Source: Mycolicibacterium porcinum
GTDB taxonomy: Bacteria; Actinomycetota; Actinomycetes; Mycobacteriales; Mycobacteriaceae
Direction of reading: 5' to 3'
Assembly (NCBI GenBank): GCA_001942045.1
Contig: MSTD01000010.1
Span: 1-64,000, forward strand
Length of the DNA stretch: 64,000 nt
The position numbers and the translations under genes were made by a program. Below are positions 9,087 through 18,354 of the stretch, piece after piece. Under the pieces are notes generated by a model. The model saw only the letters and a program-made list of their open reading frames with translations. It ran no database searches and was not told the origin of the DNA. Numbering within the stretch: the stretch's first letter is position 1; every line of letters begins with the position of its first letter.

Positions 9087-10466
9087 ATGGCGGCTCCGGC
9101 GGCACGACTGAGCACGTGGACCATGACCCGCGAGGCGATCACGGTCGGATTCAGCACCGACGGCGGCTTCATGTCCCGGGCACAGGGCCGGGACATGGCC
9201 AGATTTCGCTGTGCCGGAAGACGTTTCGCATCGATCACCCATCCCGAGTACGTCGATCATGTGCTGCACCGGGCCCGCCTGCGCTACGTCAAGTCCAACG
9301 AATACGAACCGATTCGGGCCGCGGCAGGGATCAACCTGCTGACCGACGAAGGCGATTCCTGGGCCGACCATCGGACGGCCCTGAATCCGACGTTCGCGCG
9401 CCGCCACCTCAACACGCTCGTGGACCTGATGATCGCGCCGATCGAGCGGGCGACGAACGAGCTCGCCGAACAGGGCGAGGGTGTGCAATTCGACATGCAC
9501 GCAGCCATGGTGGAAACGACTCTGCGGGTGGTCTCCAACGCACTGTTCAGCCAGGACTTCGGCCCGATCGTGCACAGCATGCGGGACCTCACAACCCGAG
9601 GGCTACGGCGTACCGAATTGCTGGGCCGGCTCGGACTGTTGGGCCTGCTCCCCCGGCCGGTCTACGCCGCGATGGCGTCGAGCACCTTCTCCGGAATCCG
9701 CCTGCCCCCGCCGCTGCGCGAAGGGCAGCGGATCGCCCTGGCCCTGGACGCCGCGGTGAACACCGTGCTGGACGAGCGCGTCGCCCATCCCACGGAGTCA
9801 GCCGACCTGCTCAACGTGTTGTTCAGCGCCGACGACGGAGCCTGGCCCCGACAGCGCGTCCGCGACGAAGCACTGACGTTCATGCTGGCCGGGCACGAGA
9901 CGACCGCGAACGCGATGGCCTGGTTCTGGTACCTGATGGCGCGCCATCCCGACGCCCGGGACCGGATGCTGGCCGAGGTGGACGACGTAGTGGGCGCGGG
10001 CCGCCCGACAGCCGCCGACCTGACCCGGCTGCCGTGGACCACCGCGTGTCTGCAGGAGTCGCAGCGGTACTACTCCGCGGTGTGGATCATCGCGCGCGAG
10101 GCCGTCGAACCCGACGACTTCGACGGTCACCATATCCGGCCGGGCACCACGGTGATCATCCCAATTCACCAGATTCACCATGACAAACGATGGTGGCCCG
10201 AACCGGAAACGTTCGACCCCAACCGATTCCTGGGTGATGCCGGCAGGAATCGCCCACGCTCGGCCTACCTGCCGTTCGGCGGCGGACGCCGGATCTGCAT
10301 CGGACAGAGTTTCGCGCTGATGGAGATGGTGCTGATCGCCGCGATCATGAGTCGACGATTCGTATTCGATCTCGATCCTGGTCACTCGGTGGAGTTGGAG
10401 GCTACGTTGACGTTGCGACCCAAACACGGCGTCCACATGATCGGACGCAGCCGGGAGGTGGCTTGA
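9087..10466 (+). CDS. Cytochrome P450, CYP132-like
   Basis: This 459-residue P450 has the I-helix oxygen-binding motif AGHETT (about 268-273), the ExxR pair at 324-327 (ESQR), and the haem-thiolate loop FGGGRRICIG with the cysteine at 404. It should be a haem monooxygenase supplied with electrons by a ferredoxin and reductase encoded elsewhere; the substrate is unknown. The ATG at 9087 is preceded by GGGG. The gene is followed without a gap by a flavin monooxygenase (stop TGA and start ATG share one base), so the two form an operon under the divergent AraC regulator. Gene order and neighbours match CYP132 (Rv1394c) of M. tuberculosis, which is close in length (461 residues). Confidence 0.92.
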   Translation: MAAPAARLSTWTMTREAITVGFSTDGGFMSRAQGRDMARFRCAGRRFASITHPEYVDHVLHRARLRYVKSNEYEPIRAAAGINLLTDEGDSWADHRTALNPTFARRHLNTLVDLMIAPIERATNELAEQGEGVQFDMHAAMVETTLRVVSNALFSQDFGPIVHSMRDLTTRGLRRTELLGRLGLLGLLPRPVYAAMASSTFSGIRLPPPLREGQRIALALDAAVNTVLDERVAHPTESADLLNVLFSADDGAWPRQRVRDEALTFMLAGHETTANAMAWFWYLMARHPDARDRMLAEVDDVVGAGRPTAADLTRLPWTTACLQESQRYYSAVWIIAREAVEPDDFDGHHIRPGTTVIIPIHQIHHDKRWWPEPETFDPNRFLGDAGRNRPRSAYLPFGGGRRICIGQSFALMEMVLIAAIMSRRFVFDLDPGHSVELEATLTLRPKHGVHMIGRSREVA

Positions 10467-11938
10467 TGCCCGACTTTCACACGCTCATCGTCGGCGCCGG
10501 GTTCTCCGGCATCGGCGCCGCCATCGCCCTGGACAAGGCGGGCCTGCACGATTACCTGATCCTGGAGGCCGGCGACGGGGCCGGCGGAACATGGTTCTGG
10601 AACACCTATCCCGGTGTGGCCGTGGATATCCCGTCGTTCTCGTATCAATTCTCGTTCGAACAGTCCCGAAAATGGTCCCGCACCTACGCCCCCGGCAGCG
10701 AACTGCGCGCCTACGCCGACACCTGCGTGGACAAATACGGTCTGCGGCCACGCATCCGGTTCAACACCACTGTTGCGCGCGCGGTCTTCGATGACGACGA
10801 GAACGTGTGGCGGCTCGACCTTGAATCCGGCGACACATTGACAGCTCGGTTCCTGGTCAATGCCAGCGGGGTACTGACCATCCCGAAACTGCCCGAGATC
10901 GACGGCGTGGACTCTTTCGCCGGCACCACCGTGCACACCGCCCGCTGGGATCACACGCTGGATTTGACGGGCAAGCGGGTCGCGATCATCGGTACCGGCG
11001 CGTCGGCGGTTCAGGTAATCCCCGAGATCGCCCCGAAGGTCAAGCAGCTCACCGTGTTTCAGCGCACACCGATCTGGTGCTTCCCGAAGTTCGACGTGCC
11101 GATCCCGCCGATCGCCCGCAGGCTGATGCGGCTGCCGGGCGGCCGGACACTGCACCGAATGATCAGCCAGGCGTATGTGGAATTCACCTTCCCGCTGGCC
11201 GCGCAGTACTTCACGATCAACCCGTTCGCCAAGCGCGCCGGCGCGGCCGGCCGGGCCTATCTCCGCCAACAGGTCCGCGATCCGGAGGTGCGCGACAAGC
11301 TCACACCCCGGTATGCGGTGGGGTGTAAGCGACCCGGCTTCCACAACACCTATCTGGCCACATTCAACCGGAACAACGTCCGACTGGTCACCGAACCGAT
11401 CGACAAGATCACCGGTTCGGGTGTCGCCACCGCCGACGGCGAGAGCCATGACGTCGACGTGCTCATCCTGGCCACCGGTTTCAAGGTGATGGACGTCGAC
11501 GCGCTGACCTTCGACATCATCGGGTCGGGCGGACAGTCGCTCAGCGAATTCTGGAAGCAGCACCGGATGCAGGCCTATGAAGGCGTCAGCGTGCCCGGTT
11601 TCGCGAATTTCTTCTCGGTGATGGGCCCGTACGGGTACGTCGGATCGTCGTACTTCGCGTTGATCGAGGCGCAGACCCGTCATCTGGTGCGGTGTATCGC
11701 GCAGGCCGACCGCCGCGCGGCCCACCGCGTCGAGGTCCGTCAAGAGGCCAACGACCGGTATTTCGCCGAGATGATGCGCAAGCGGCACCGCCAGATCTTC
11801 TGGCAGGACAGCTGCAACCTGGCCAACAGCTACTACTTCGACGCCAACGGCGACGTTCCGCTGCGGCCGGCCACCACAGTCGAGGCGTACTGGCGCAGCC
11901 GCAGCTTCCCGCTGGACGATTACGCGTTCAGCTCGTAG
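10466..11938 (+). CDS. Flavin-containing monooxygenase, Baeyer-Villiger type (Rv1393c-like)
   Basis: The 490-residue enzyme has an N-terminal FAD-binding GAGFSG motif (10-15), the type I Baeyer-Villiger signature FAGTTVHTARW (151-161, fitting FxGxxxHxxxW), and a second nucleotide motif GTGASA for NADPH (about 177-182). It should insert oxygen into ketones or oxidise soft nucleophiles; the natural substrate is unknown. The ATG at 10466 overlaps the P450 stop by one base and follows GGGAGGTGG, so coupled translation is likely. The P450 and this enzyme may act in sequence, hydroxylation or ketone formation followed by ester formation. The convergent SRPBCC gene ends 4 bases away. Confidence 0.91.
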   Translation: MPDFHTLIVGAGFSGIGAAIALDKAGLHDYLILEAGDGAGGTWFWNTYPGVAVDIPSFSYQFSFEQSRKWSRTYAPGSELRAYADTCVDKYGLRPRIRFNTTVARAVFDDDENVWRLDLESGDTLTARFLVNASGVLTIPKLPEIDGVDSFAGTTVHTARWDHTLDLTGKRVAIIGTGASAVQVIPEIAPKVKQLTVFQRTPIWCFPKFDVPIPPIARRLMRLPGGRTLHRMISQAYVEFTFPLAAQYFTINPFAKRAGAAGRAYLRQQVRDPEVRDKLTPRYAVGCKRPGFHNTYLATFNRNNVRLVTEPIDKITGSGVATADGESHDVDVLILATGFKVMDVDALTFDIIGSGGQSLSEFWKQHRMQAYEGVSVPGFANFFSVMGPYGYVGSSYFALIEAQTRHLVRCIAQADRRAAHRVEVRQEANDRYFAEMMRKRHRQIFWQDSCNLANSYYFDANGDVPLRPATTVEAYWRSRSFPLDDYAFSS

Positions 11939-11942
11939 CCCC

Positions 11943-12416
11943 TCAGGACTCGGCGCATGCCTTGATCGCGGTGAGGGTCTGCACCATTCCGGCTTCCAGC
12001 AGTTCGGTGAAGGCCTGCTGGCCGCCGAGGTGCGACTCGGTCAGATCGAGCGAAAGTTGCGATATGCCGTCGGGCGTCTCGCGCCGTTGGGTGAGCACGG
12101 TGGCGGCCGCACCCTCAGCGCTGATCGAGAACGACCAGATCGCGAAATTCTCCGCGATCCGGAAAGCGATCTCTTCCTCTGGCACGTACCGCACCACCTC
12201 GCCGTGCGTGATCCACTCAAGCTCGCCTTGGTGGTTGAGATTGGTGAACGTCGTTCCGAGCCGGATACCTTCGTCGGGATCGCGCAGTTTCACCGACACC
12301 ACCTGCGGGCTCCACTGCGACATGCGTCGGATGTCGCGGATGATGTCCCAGACCGCCGAAGGTGTGGCGTCGATGGTGATCCGGCGCTCCAGGAGAGGCT
12401 TGAACGTGGTGGTCAC
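11943..12416 (-). CDS. SRPBCC-family (polyketide cyclase/START-like) protein
   Basis: The 157-residue protein has the SRPBCC fold signature: a beta strand leading to ITIDATPSAVWDIIRD, followed by MSQWSPQV and a long C-terminal helix. The fold makes a hydrophobic pocket for lipids or polyketide-like ligands; this member's ligand is unknown. I chose the GTG at 12416 because GGAGG lies 6 bases upstream; a longer in-frame ATG start would run through the palindrome at 12436-12449. The gene is divergent from a TetR regulator, with the palindrome between them, so it is the probable regulatory target. Confidence 0.85.
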   Translation of the reverse strand: MTTTFKPLLERRITIDATPSAVWDIIRDIRRMSQWSPQVVSVKLRDPDEGIRLGTTFTNLNHQGELEWITHGEVVRYVPEEEIAFRIAENFAIWSFSISAEGAAATVLTQRRETPDGISQLSLDLTESHLGGQQAFTELLEAGMVQTLTAIKACAES

Positions 12417-12435
12417 TGCAATCCTCCAACCTTTA

Positions 12436-12449
12436 CGACCGATCGGTCG
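12436..12449. promoter_or_regulatory. Palindromic TetR-type operator candidate
   Basis: The 14-base perfect palindrome CGACCGATCGGTCG lies between the divergent SRPBCC gene (start 12416) and TetR gene (start 12514). Its length, symmetry and position fit an operator for the adjacent TetR protein, which would then repress one or both genes. The site is seen; the function is inferred. Confidence 0.6.
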
Positions 12450-12513
12450 CATATAGGTCACGACCGTACGCGACGCGGCCGCCCTGCGTCCAGGGTGTGG
12501 CTACTGTGAACTG

Positions 12514-13113
12514 ATGACGGCTTTGCCTGCAGCTGACGGGCGGCGGGCGCGCGGTGATGCCACCCGGCGGCTGGTCGCGCGTACCGCGGCAGACATCGCC
12601 ACCACCCATGGCCTGGACGGGATCACCGTGGGCGGCTTGTCCACGTCGACCGGGGTGAGCAAGAGCGGGATCCTCACGGTCTTCGGCAACCGGGAGGCGA
12701 TTCAGCTGGCCGCCGTGGCTGAGGCACGACAGGTCTACATCGACGTCGTGATCCGTCCGGCACTGAGCTCCGAGCCCGGAACCGCGCGGCTCCACGCCCT
12801 CCTCGATTCGTGGTTGGCATACCTGCGCGCCGAGGTGTTCCCGGGCGGCTGCTTCGTGTCGGCCACATCGGTCGAATTCGGGCATCGCACCGGAGCCGTG
12901 GCCGACGCGGTGCGAAACCTCAAGCAGGAGTGGCTGGATCTACTGGAAAACGAGTTCTCCGTAGCGGGTTCACCCGATCCCGCCGAAGACGCCTTCCGGG
13001 TCGACGCCTACTTGTGCGCGGGCAATACCCGTCGCGAGTTGTTCGGCACCGATGCCGGGCTGGAGTGGGCCCATGCCCTCGCGGGCCGTGTCGTCGGGCG
13101 CTACCGCACCTGA
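12514..13113 (+). CDS. TetR/AcrR-family transcriptional regulator
   Basis: The 199-residue protein has an N-terminal TetR helix-turn-helix (about 18-65) with TRRLVARTAADIATTHG and the recognition segment TSTGVSKSGILTVFGNREAI. The larger C-terminal domain is expected to bind a ligand and dimerise and contains the GGCFVSATSVEFGHR region typical of one TetR subgroup. It is divergent from the SRPBCC gene and most likely binds the palindrome at 12436-12449. No inducer can be predicted. The gene ends 144 bases before the convergent metK gene, which has its own terminator hairpin in that gap. Confidence 0.9.
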   Translation: MTALPAADGRRARGDATRRLVARTAADIATTHGLDGITVGGLSTSTGVSKSGILTVFGNREAIQLAAVAEARQVYIDVVIRPALSSEPGTARLHALLDSWLAYLRAEVFPGGCFVSATSVEFGHRTGAVADAVRNLKQEWLDLLENEFSVAGSPDPAEDAFRVDAYLCAGNTRRELFGTDAGLEWAHALAGRVVGRYRT

Positions 13114-13215
13114 CCAACCCCGCCCAGATCAACGCTTTGGTCGCTCCGCCCGAGGAATCACGACCATGGCGTTGATCTCGCGGCGGGTTCGCACGCCTGG
13201 AAACTCCGGGAAACA

Positions 13216-13248
13216 CAACAGCCCCCGATCAGTGACCGGGGGCTGTTG
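13216..13248 (-). terminator. Hairpin terminator after metK
   Basis: A 12-base-pair stem begins CAACAGCCCCCG and ends CGGGGGCTGTTG, with a 9-base loop. It starts 9 bases past the metK stop. There is no clear U-run after it, as is common in mycobacteria. It would also stop reading from the convergent TetR gene. Confidence 0.75.
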
Positions 13249-13256
13249 AGGAAAAG

Positions 13257-14456
13257 CTAGACCGAGGCCTTCAGGTCGTCGACCTTGTTGAGCTGCTCCC
13301 AGGGCAGCTCGATGTCGGTGCGCCCGAAGTGGCCGTACGCCGCGGTCTGGGCGTAGATCGGCCGCAACAGGTCCAGGTCGCGGATGATCGCGCCGGGGCG
13401 CAGATCGAACACGCTGCTGATGGCCTTCTCGATGCGGGCCGGGTCGACGGTCTCGGTGCCGAAGGTCTCCACGAACAGCCCGACCGGGGCGGCCTTGCCG
13501 ATCGCGTAGGCCACCTGCACCTCGACGCGCTCCGCCAGCCCGGCGGCGACCACGTTCTTGGCCACCCAGCGCATCGCGTACGCGGCCGAACGGTCGACCT
13601 TTGACGGATCCTTGCCGGAGAAGGCGCCGCCACCGTGACGGGCCCAGCCGCCGTAGGTGTCGACGATGATCTTGCGGCCGGTCAGACCGGCGTCACCCAT
13701 CGGCCCGCCGAGGACGAACTTGCCGGTCGGGTTGACCAGCAGGCGGAAGTCGGAGGTGTCCAGCGTCTCGTGGTTGAGGTCGGCCAGCACGGTGTTGACG
13801 ACCTTCTCCCGGATGTCCGGGGTCAGGGTGCCGTCCAGGTCGATACCGTCGGCGTGCTGCGTGGACAGCACGACGGTGTCCAACCGCACCGGGGTCCGGC
13901 CGTCGTACTGGATGGTGACCTGGGTCTTGCCGTCCGGGCGCAGGTAGTCGAGCACGCCGTTCTTGCGAACCTCGGTCAGCCGCCGCGACAGCCGGTGGGC
14001 CAGCGCGATGGGCAGCGGCATCAACTCCGGGGTGTCGCCGATGGCGTAGCCGAACATCAGGCCCTGGTCGCCGGCGCCCTGGGCGTCCAGCGGATCGGCG
14101 GCGCCCTCGACGCGCGCCTCGTGGGCGGTGTCGACGCCCTGGGCGATGTCGGGCGACTGCGCGCCGATCGCGATGTTCACACCGCATGAGGCGCCGTCGA
14201 AGCCCTTGGTCGACGAGTCGTAGCCGATCTCCAGGATGCGGTCACGCACGATCTTCGGAATGTCGGCGTAGGCGGAGGTGGTGACCTCGCCGGCGACGTG
14301 CACCTGGCCGGTGGTCACCAGGGTTTCCACCGCGACCCGCGACTTGGGATCCTGCTCCAGCAGCGCGTCGAGCACCGAGTCGCTGATCGCATCACAGATC
14401 TTGTCGGGGTGTCCTTCGGTTACCGACTCACTGGTAAACAGGCGACCTTGGCTCAC
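13257..14456 (-). CDS. metK: S-adenosylmethionine synthetase
   Basis: MetK makes S-adenosylmethionine from methionine and ATP. The 399-residue protein carries the family signatures: [12 protein letters not shown] near the N-terminus, [12 protein letters not shown] (about 125-136), and the Gly-rich [19 protein letters not shown] segment (about 272-290). The GTG at 14456 gives the usual [12 protein letters not shown] start and follows GGAAGG. M. tuberculosis MetK has 403 residues. The gene is downstream of coaBC on the same strand with a 145-base gap that probably has its own promoter. I saw no recognisable SAM riboswitch there. Confidence 0.97.
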   Translation of the reverse strand: MSQGRLFTSESVTEGHPDKICDAISDSVLDALLEQDPKSRVAVETLVTTGQVHVAGEVTTSAYADIPKIVRDRILEIGYDSSTKGFDGASCGVNIAIGAQSPDIAQGVDTAHEARVEGAADPLDAQGAGDQGLMFGYAIGDTPELMPLPIALAHRLSRRLTEVRKNGVLDYLRPDGKTQVTIQYDGRTPVRLDTVVLSTQHADGIDLDGTLTPDIREKVVNTVLADLNHETLDTSDFRLLVNPTGKFVLGGPMGDAGLTGRKIIVDTYGGWARHGGGAFSGKDPSKVDRSAAYAMRWVAKNVVAAGLAERVEVQVAYAIGKAAPVGLFVETFGTETVDPARIEKAISSVFDLRPGAIIRDLDLLRPIYAQTAAYGHFGRTDIELPWEQLNKVDDLKASV

Positions 14457-14601
14457 GGTCTGCTTCCTTCCTTGCCGATCTGAAAAAGTTCTCAGTCTCA
14501 AAACTACTTAGTTAGGCGAATAGTATCCATGCCCTGTTGCACCCAAGCGCGTGGGACGCGGATGCGCAACACTTATCCGCACCTTGATGCGTACGACCGG
14601 A

Positions 14602-15849
14602 TCACCCGTCGTGCTTGCCCAGGAATGCTGCGATCGAGTCCACGATACGGGTGGCCATCAGAGTCTTCGAACCGTGCTCGAGTGCGACCTCGGTGCCGTC
14701 GGCGCTCAGCAACCACCCGTCGTTGTGGTCGACCTCGAAAGCCCGGTTCTCCCCCACCGCGTTGACCACGAGCAGGTCGCATCCCTTGCGCTGGAGTTTG
14801 GCCCTGGCGTGGAACAACACATCGCCGTTCGCGTCACCGGTCTCGGCGGCGAAACCGACGATGGCCCGCATGTTCGGCAACTGTCCCTCGGCCCTGGCCC
14901 GCACCGCCCCGGCGAGCACGTCGTCGTTGCGGACGAGGTCGATGGAGCTGGGCTCGGACGCGCCGCCCTTCTTGATCTTGGCGGTTGCCACCTGTGCGGG
15001 CCGGAAGTCGGCGACGGCCGCGGCCATCACCAGGACGTTGGACTCCGGGGCGTACTTGGTCACCGCGTCCCGCAATTGTGCGGCCGAGCCGATGTGCACG
15101 ACGTCGACGCCGGCCGGGTCGATCAGGCCCGCGGTGTTGCCCGCGACGAGCGTCACGTCGGCGCCGCGCTGGGCCAGAACCCGTGCCACCGCGTAGCCCT
15201 GCTTGCCGGAGCTGCGGTTGCCGATGAACCGCACCGGATCGAGGGGTTCGCGGGTACCGCCCGCGGTCACCAGGGCCTTGACTCCGGCCAGGTCGTAGGT
15301 CAGCGCATCGCCCCGCTCCAGCAGGAGCTGCGCGAACGTGACGATCTCTTCGGCCTCGGGCAACCGGCCCGCGCCGCTGTCGGCGCCGGTGAGCCGCCCG
15401 GATGCGGGTTCCAGCACCACTGCGCCCCGCCGGCGCAGCGTGGCCACGTTGTCGACGGTGGCCGGGTGGAACCACATCTCCGTGTGCATGGCCGGGGCGA
15501 ACAACACCGGACATCGCGCGGTCAGGAGCGTGGCGGTCAACAGATCGTCGGCGCGGCCTGCGACCGCGCGCGCGAGCAGGTCCGCGGTAGCGGGTGCGAC
15601 CACGACGAGATCGGCCTCCTGGCCGATCCGGACGTGCGGAACCTCGTGCACGTCGGTGAACACACCGGTGTGCACGGGATTGCCCGACAGGGCTTCAAAC
15701 GTGGCTGCTCCGACGAAGCGCAGAGCCGACTCGGTGGGCAGTACGCGTACCGAGTGGCCCGCCTCGGTGAGTTGACGGACCAGGGTGCACGCCTTGTAGG
15801 CGGCAATGCCGCCGGCCACACCGACGACGATTCGCTTACCCGCGCTCAC
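14602..15849 (-). CDS. coaBC: Bifunctional CoaBC: phosphopantothenoylcysteine decarboxylase/synthetase
   Basis: CoaBC joins cysteine to 4'-phosphopantothenate (CoaB, CTP-dependent) and decarboxylates the product to 4'-phosphopantetheine (CoaC, FMN-dependent), two steps of coenzyme A synthesis. The 415-residue protein has the CoaC flavin domain first (about 1-180), with VGVAGGIAAYK and the substrate motif PAMHTEMW. CoaB follows (about 190-415), with VTAGGTREPLDPVRFIGNRSSGKQG and AAVADFRP. It starts with GTG at 15849. The upstream rpoZ stop is 18 bases away, so rpoZ, coaBC and perhaps gmk form one operon. Confidence 0.96.
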   Translation of the reverse strand: MSAGKRIVVGVAGGIAAYKACTLVRQLTEAGHSVRVLPTESALRFVGAATFEALSGNPVHTGVFTDVHEVPHVRIGQEADLVVVAPATADLLARAVAGRADDLLTATLLTARCPVLFAPAMHTEMWFHPATVDNVATLRRRGAVVLEPASGRLTGADSGAGRLPEAEEIVTFAQLLLERGDALTYDLAGVKALVTAGGTREPLDPVRFIGNRSSGKQGYAVARVLAQRGADVTLVAGNTAGLIDPAGVDVVHIGSAAQLRDAVTKYAPESNVLVMAAAVADFRPAQVATAKIKKGGASEPSSIDLVRNDDVLAGAVRARAEGQLPNMRAIVGFAAETGDANGDVLFHARAKLQRKGCDLLVVNAVGENRAFEVDHNDGWLLSADGTEVALEHGSKTLMATRIVDSIAAFLGKHDG

Positions 15850-15867
15850 GTCCCGGCCCTGGCCTGG

Positions 15868-16194
15868 CTACTCGCCGCCCTCGGTGTGCTCGAGCAGGTC
15901 CTCGTGGATCTCCCGCATCGCGATCGACAGCGGCTTCTCCTGCAGACCCGGCTCGACCAGAGGTCCGACGTATTCGAGGATGCCGTCACCCAGCTGGTTG
16001 TAGTAGTCGTTGATCTGACGCGCGCGCTTGGCGGCGTAGATCACCAGCGCGTACTTGCTCGACGCGCGGTCCAGCAACTCGTCGATGGGCGGGTTGGTGA
16101 TGCCCAGCGGCGTGTCGTAGGCGCTGGCAGCGGACGAATCGATACCCAAGTCGTCCGCAGCGGCCAGCTGCGCGTCGGCGTGCGGGGTGCTCAC
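15868..16194 (-). CDS. rpoZ: DNA-directed RNA polymerase omega subunit
   Basis: The 108-residue omega subunit helps assemble and stabilise RNA polymerase around the beta' subunit. Its central region [31 protein letters not shown] is the conserved omega core. The start is GTG at 16194 with AGGAG upstream. It lies between gmk (91 bases upstream) and coaBC (18 bases downstream) on the same strand, the usual actinobacterial order. Confidence 0.97.
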   Translation of the reverse strand: MSTPHADAQLAAADDLGIDSSAASAYDTPLGITNPPIDELLDRASSKYALVIYAAKRARQINDYYNQLGDGILEYVGPLVEPGLQEKPLSIAMREIHEDLLEHTEGGE

Positions 16195-16285
16195 GAAAAA
16201 GTCTCCTGGCGGTTAGCGAAAATGCGTTTAGTGGACAGCCTCGGGTGGCTCGCGGACCCGATCGCGTCGGTCCCGGCACTGTGAG

Positions 16286-16879
16286 TCATCGGCTGGCCAC
16301 CAGCAAGGATACCAATTCAGCGCATGCGGTATCCAACTGGCGGTTCACGACAACCTGGTCAAAGTCGGACTTCGCGGCCATTTCGGCCCGCGCGGTCTCC
16401 AATCGCCTGGCCATCACCTCGGGTGTCTCGGTGCCCCGACCGGACAATCGGCTGACCAGTTCGTCCCAGCTCGGCGGTGCCAGGAACACCGTCGTCACCT
16501 CGGGCATGGCCTTCTTGACGGCTCGCGCCCCGGCCAGGTCAACCTCGATCAGGACCGGCCGACCGGCCTTGGTGGCGTCGCGCACAGGCTGGGCCGGCGT
16601 TCCGGAGCGGTGCAGTCCGCCGTGGATGTCGGCCCATTCGAGCAGCTCACCGTCGTCGATCAGCTGCTGAAAGCGTTCCGCGGACACGAATGTGTAGTCG
16701 ACACCGTCGACCTCCCCCGGCCGCGGCGCCCTGGTCGTGACCGAGACGGAGAAATACAGGTCGGGAAGCCGCTCCCGCAGACAGCGGACCACGGTGGACT
16801 TCCCGACAGCGGAGGGGCCGGCCAACACGACGACCGGAGCCGTCCCGGTGTGTTGTCCGGCCCCTCTACCAGCGCTCAA
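16286..16879 (-). CDS. gmk: Guanylate kinase
   Basis: Guanylate kinase phosphorylates GMP or dGMP to the diphosphate with ATP. The 197-residue protein has the P-loop GPSAVGKS (21-28), the GMP-binding [17 protein letters not shown] region, and the lid region [13 protein letters not shown]. The start is TTG at 16879, 11 bases after the mihF stop; the N-terminus resembles the M. tuberculosis protein (208 residues), which also begins with a short extra segment before the P-loop. The tight spacing with mihF suggests one transcript. The start codon is the least certain part. Confidence 0.95.
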   Translation of the reverse strand: MSAGRGAGQHTGTAPVVVLAGPSAVGKSTVVRCLRERLPDLYFSVSVTTRAPRPGEVDGVDYTFVSAERFQQLIDDGELLEWADIHGGLHRSGTPAQPVRDATKAGRPVLIEVDLAGARAVKKAMPEVTTVFLAPPSWDELVSRLSGRGTETPEVMARRLETARAEMAAKSDFDQVVVNRQLDTACAELVSLLVASR

Positions 16880-16890
16880 TGCGGGGGTCT

Positions 16891-17205
16891 CTACTGGTCG
16901 AACTTCTCCAGGAGGGCCTTGCGCTGACGATCACCGAGGCCGCGCAGACGGCGCGTCGGGGCGATCTCCAGCTCGGTCATGATCTCCTGCGCCTTGACCT
17001 TGCCCACCTTGGGCAGGGCTTCCAGCAGCGCAGAAACTTTCATCTTGCCCAAGACCTCATCGGTCTCGGCGTCGGTGAGCACCTGCTTGAGGTTGGTGCC
17101 GCCGCGCTTGAGTCGATCCTTGAGCTCGGCTCGCGCTCGACGTGCGGCAGCAGCCTTCTCCAACGCTGCCGCGCGCTGTTCGTCGGTCAACTGGGGAAGG
17201 GCCAC
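16891..17205 (-). CDS. mihF: Mycobacterial integration host factor (mIHF)
   Basis: mIHF is a small nucleoid-associated protein restricted to actinobacteria. It bends DNA, was found as the host factor for L5 phage integration, and is essential in mycobacteria. The 104-residue product has the basic N-terminal helix ([22 protein letters not shown]) and a helix-two-turn-helix region ([19 protein letters not shown]). The GTG at 17205 has GGAGG 6 bases upstream and gives the known start. A longer in-frame ATG at 17268 would add 21 residues absent from characterised mIHF. It heads the mihF-gmk pair. Confidence 0.96.
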   Translation of the reverse strand: MALPQLTDEQRAAALEKAAAARRARAELKDRLKRGGTNLKQVLTDAETDEVLGKMKVSALLEALPKVGKVKAQEIMTELEIAPTRRLRGLGDRQRKALLEKFDQ

Positions 17206-17704
17206 GGGTTCCTCCGTCTCCTGGCGATTCTTCTTCGGCCATTCTTGTTTTGTACGGCTGGAGTGCAAACCAGCCAGCGACGACGAACCTACCCACGCGG
17301 GCTGACGAATGCGAACGCCACCCCCTGGTTACGGCGCTAAAAGCCCAGCGTGTAGTGCGCGCATGCGACACCCGGAATCCCCCCGAGAACGCCACCCGGC
17401 ATCGTCGGGACGACCACTGCCGACCGGATATTCCTGCAAGTCAATGCATTTCGGGCGATCGACAGCTAACTACTGAGGCACCCAGCACCGGTTCCGACTC
17501 CACCGGACCCGGTTACCGCCGGGTATTCGAGAAAATTTTCGCTGGTCACGGCGTGTCGGGCGTGTCGGAGGCGGCGATGCGCACGCCACGGGCGGTGCGT
17601 TTCACGACGCCTAACCCGCGCCCAGTTGCCACATAGCGATTACACAGCTTGGCTAAATAGCCTCCGCTGGTCGGGTATCCATGGCCCCCGAAGGGAAGCT
17701 GGAC
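17206..17704. other. 499-base gap between mihF and the Gly/Pro-rich protein gene
   Basis: No convincing gene is present on either strand. The gap must hold the divergent promoters of mihF (leftward) and the secreted-protein gene (rightward). A short inverted repeat, GGCTA-AA-TAGCC, sits at 17651-17662, about 43 bases before the rightward start. In M. tuberculosis the corresponding slot beside mihF holds the PE15/PPE20 genes; nothing like them is visible here. Confidence 0.6.
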
Positions 17705-18277
17705 ATGTACATCAAGCGTTTGACCTGCGCTTCTGCTGTCGCCATCGCGCTCGGAACCGCCACCTTGGCGGCGGGAGCCGGCGTCGCAGCGGCCCAACCC
17801 GGGCCGCCGTGCGGCTTCGGCAACTGTCAGGGACCCGGCGGGCCGGCACCAGGCGGACCGGGAGGGCCCGGTGGACCCGACCGTCCCGGCGGCCCAGGAG
17901 GCCCAGGAGGGCCCGAACACCCCGGCGGGCCGGGCGGACCAGGCGGACCCAATGGACCCGGCCGTCCTGGCGGTCCAGGAGGCCCTGACGGGCCCGGTGG
18001 CCCGGGTGGCCCGGGTGGTCCAGGCTGGCCCGGTGGCCCGGGTGGTCCCGGAGGCCCAGGCGGACCCGGGTGGCCGGGTGACCGGGGTCCCGGTGGCCCC
18101 GACGACCATGGCCGGCATTGGGGCCCGCCACCCCCTGATCTGGCTTGGCGCGGCATGGACCAGGGCCGGTTCGACCATCAGCCGTTCAACTACAACGGCA
18201 GCTGGGTGACACCCATTTTCGATCCGGGCTACAACGCGTGGGGCTTCTGGTTCTTCGGTATCTGGATCCCGCTGTGA
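17705..18277 (+). CDS. Secreted Gly/Pro-repeat (collagen-like) protein
   Basis: The 190-residue protein starts with a signal peptide (1-30, [12 protein letters not shown]... ending VAAA) followed by mature QPGPPC. Residues 43-133 are almost entirely GGP-type repeats with occasional W, D, R, N and H. The last 45 residues form an aromatic-rich tail ([36 protein letters not shown]). Two cysteines at 36 and 41 could form a disulfide. The repeat is Gly-Gly-Pro, not the Gly-Pro-Pro of true collagen, so a triple helix is doubtful. Function is unknown; a cell-wall or surface role is a guess. An ATG 24 bases upstream is also in frame, but 17705 gives the clean signal peptide. Confidence 0.85.
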   Translation: MYIKRLTCASAVAIALGTATLAAGAGVAAAQPGPPCGFGNCQGPGGPAPGGPGGPGGPDRPGGPGGPGGPEHPGGPGGPGGPNGPGRPGGPGGPDGPGGPGGPGGPGWPGGPGGPGGPGGPGWPGDRGPGGPDDHGRHWGPPPPDLAWRGMDQGRFDHQPFNYNGSWVTPIFDPGYNAWGFWFFGIWIPL

Positions 18278-18354
18278 CCTGCTGCGCCACAACCGATCCG
18301 AGGGTCAGCTGACCAACCATATTGGGCTCGAACACTTCTCGACCGGGCCATCGC

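Noticed and set aside
14457..14601. Possible SAM riboswitch before metK
   Set aside because: No recognisable SAM-I, SAM-II or SAM-IV core could be seen in the 145 bases.
17830..18080. Repetitive GGNCCN sequence considered as a CRISPR-like or tandem DNA repeat
   Set aside because: Unit lengths are 9 bases and in frame with the protein; there are no spacers.
17827..18156. A Gly-Pro-Pro collagen-like frame on the - strand
   Set aside because: It is the codon mirror of the Gly-Gly-Pro repeat. The + strand frame has the signal peptide and the aromatic tail; this one has neither.
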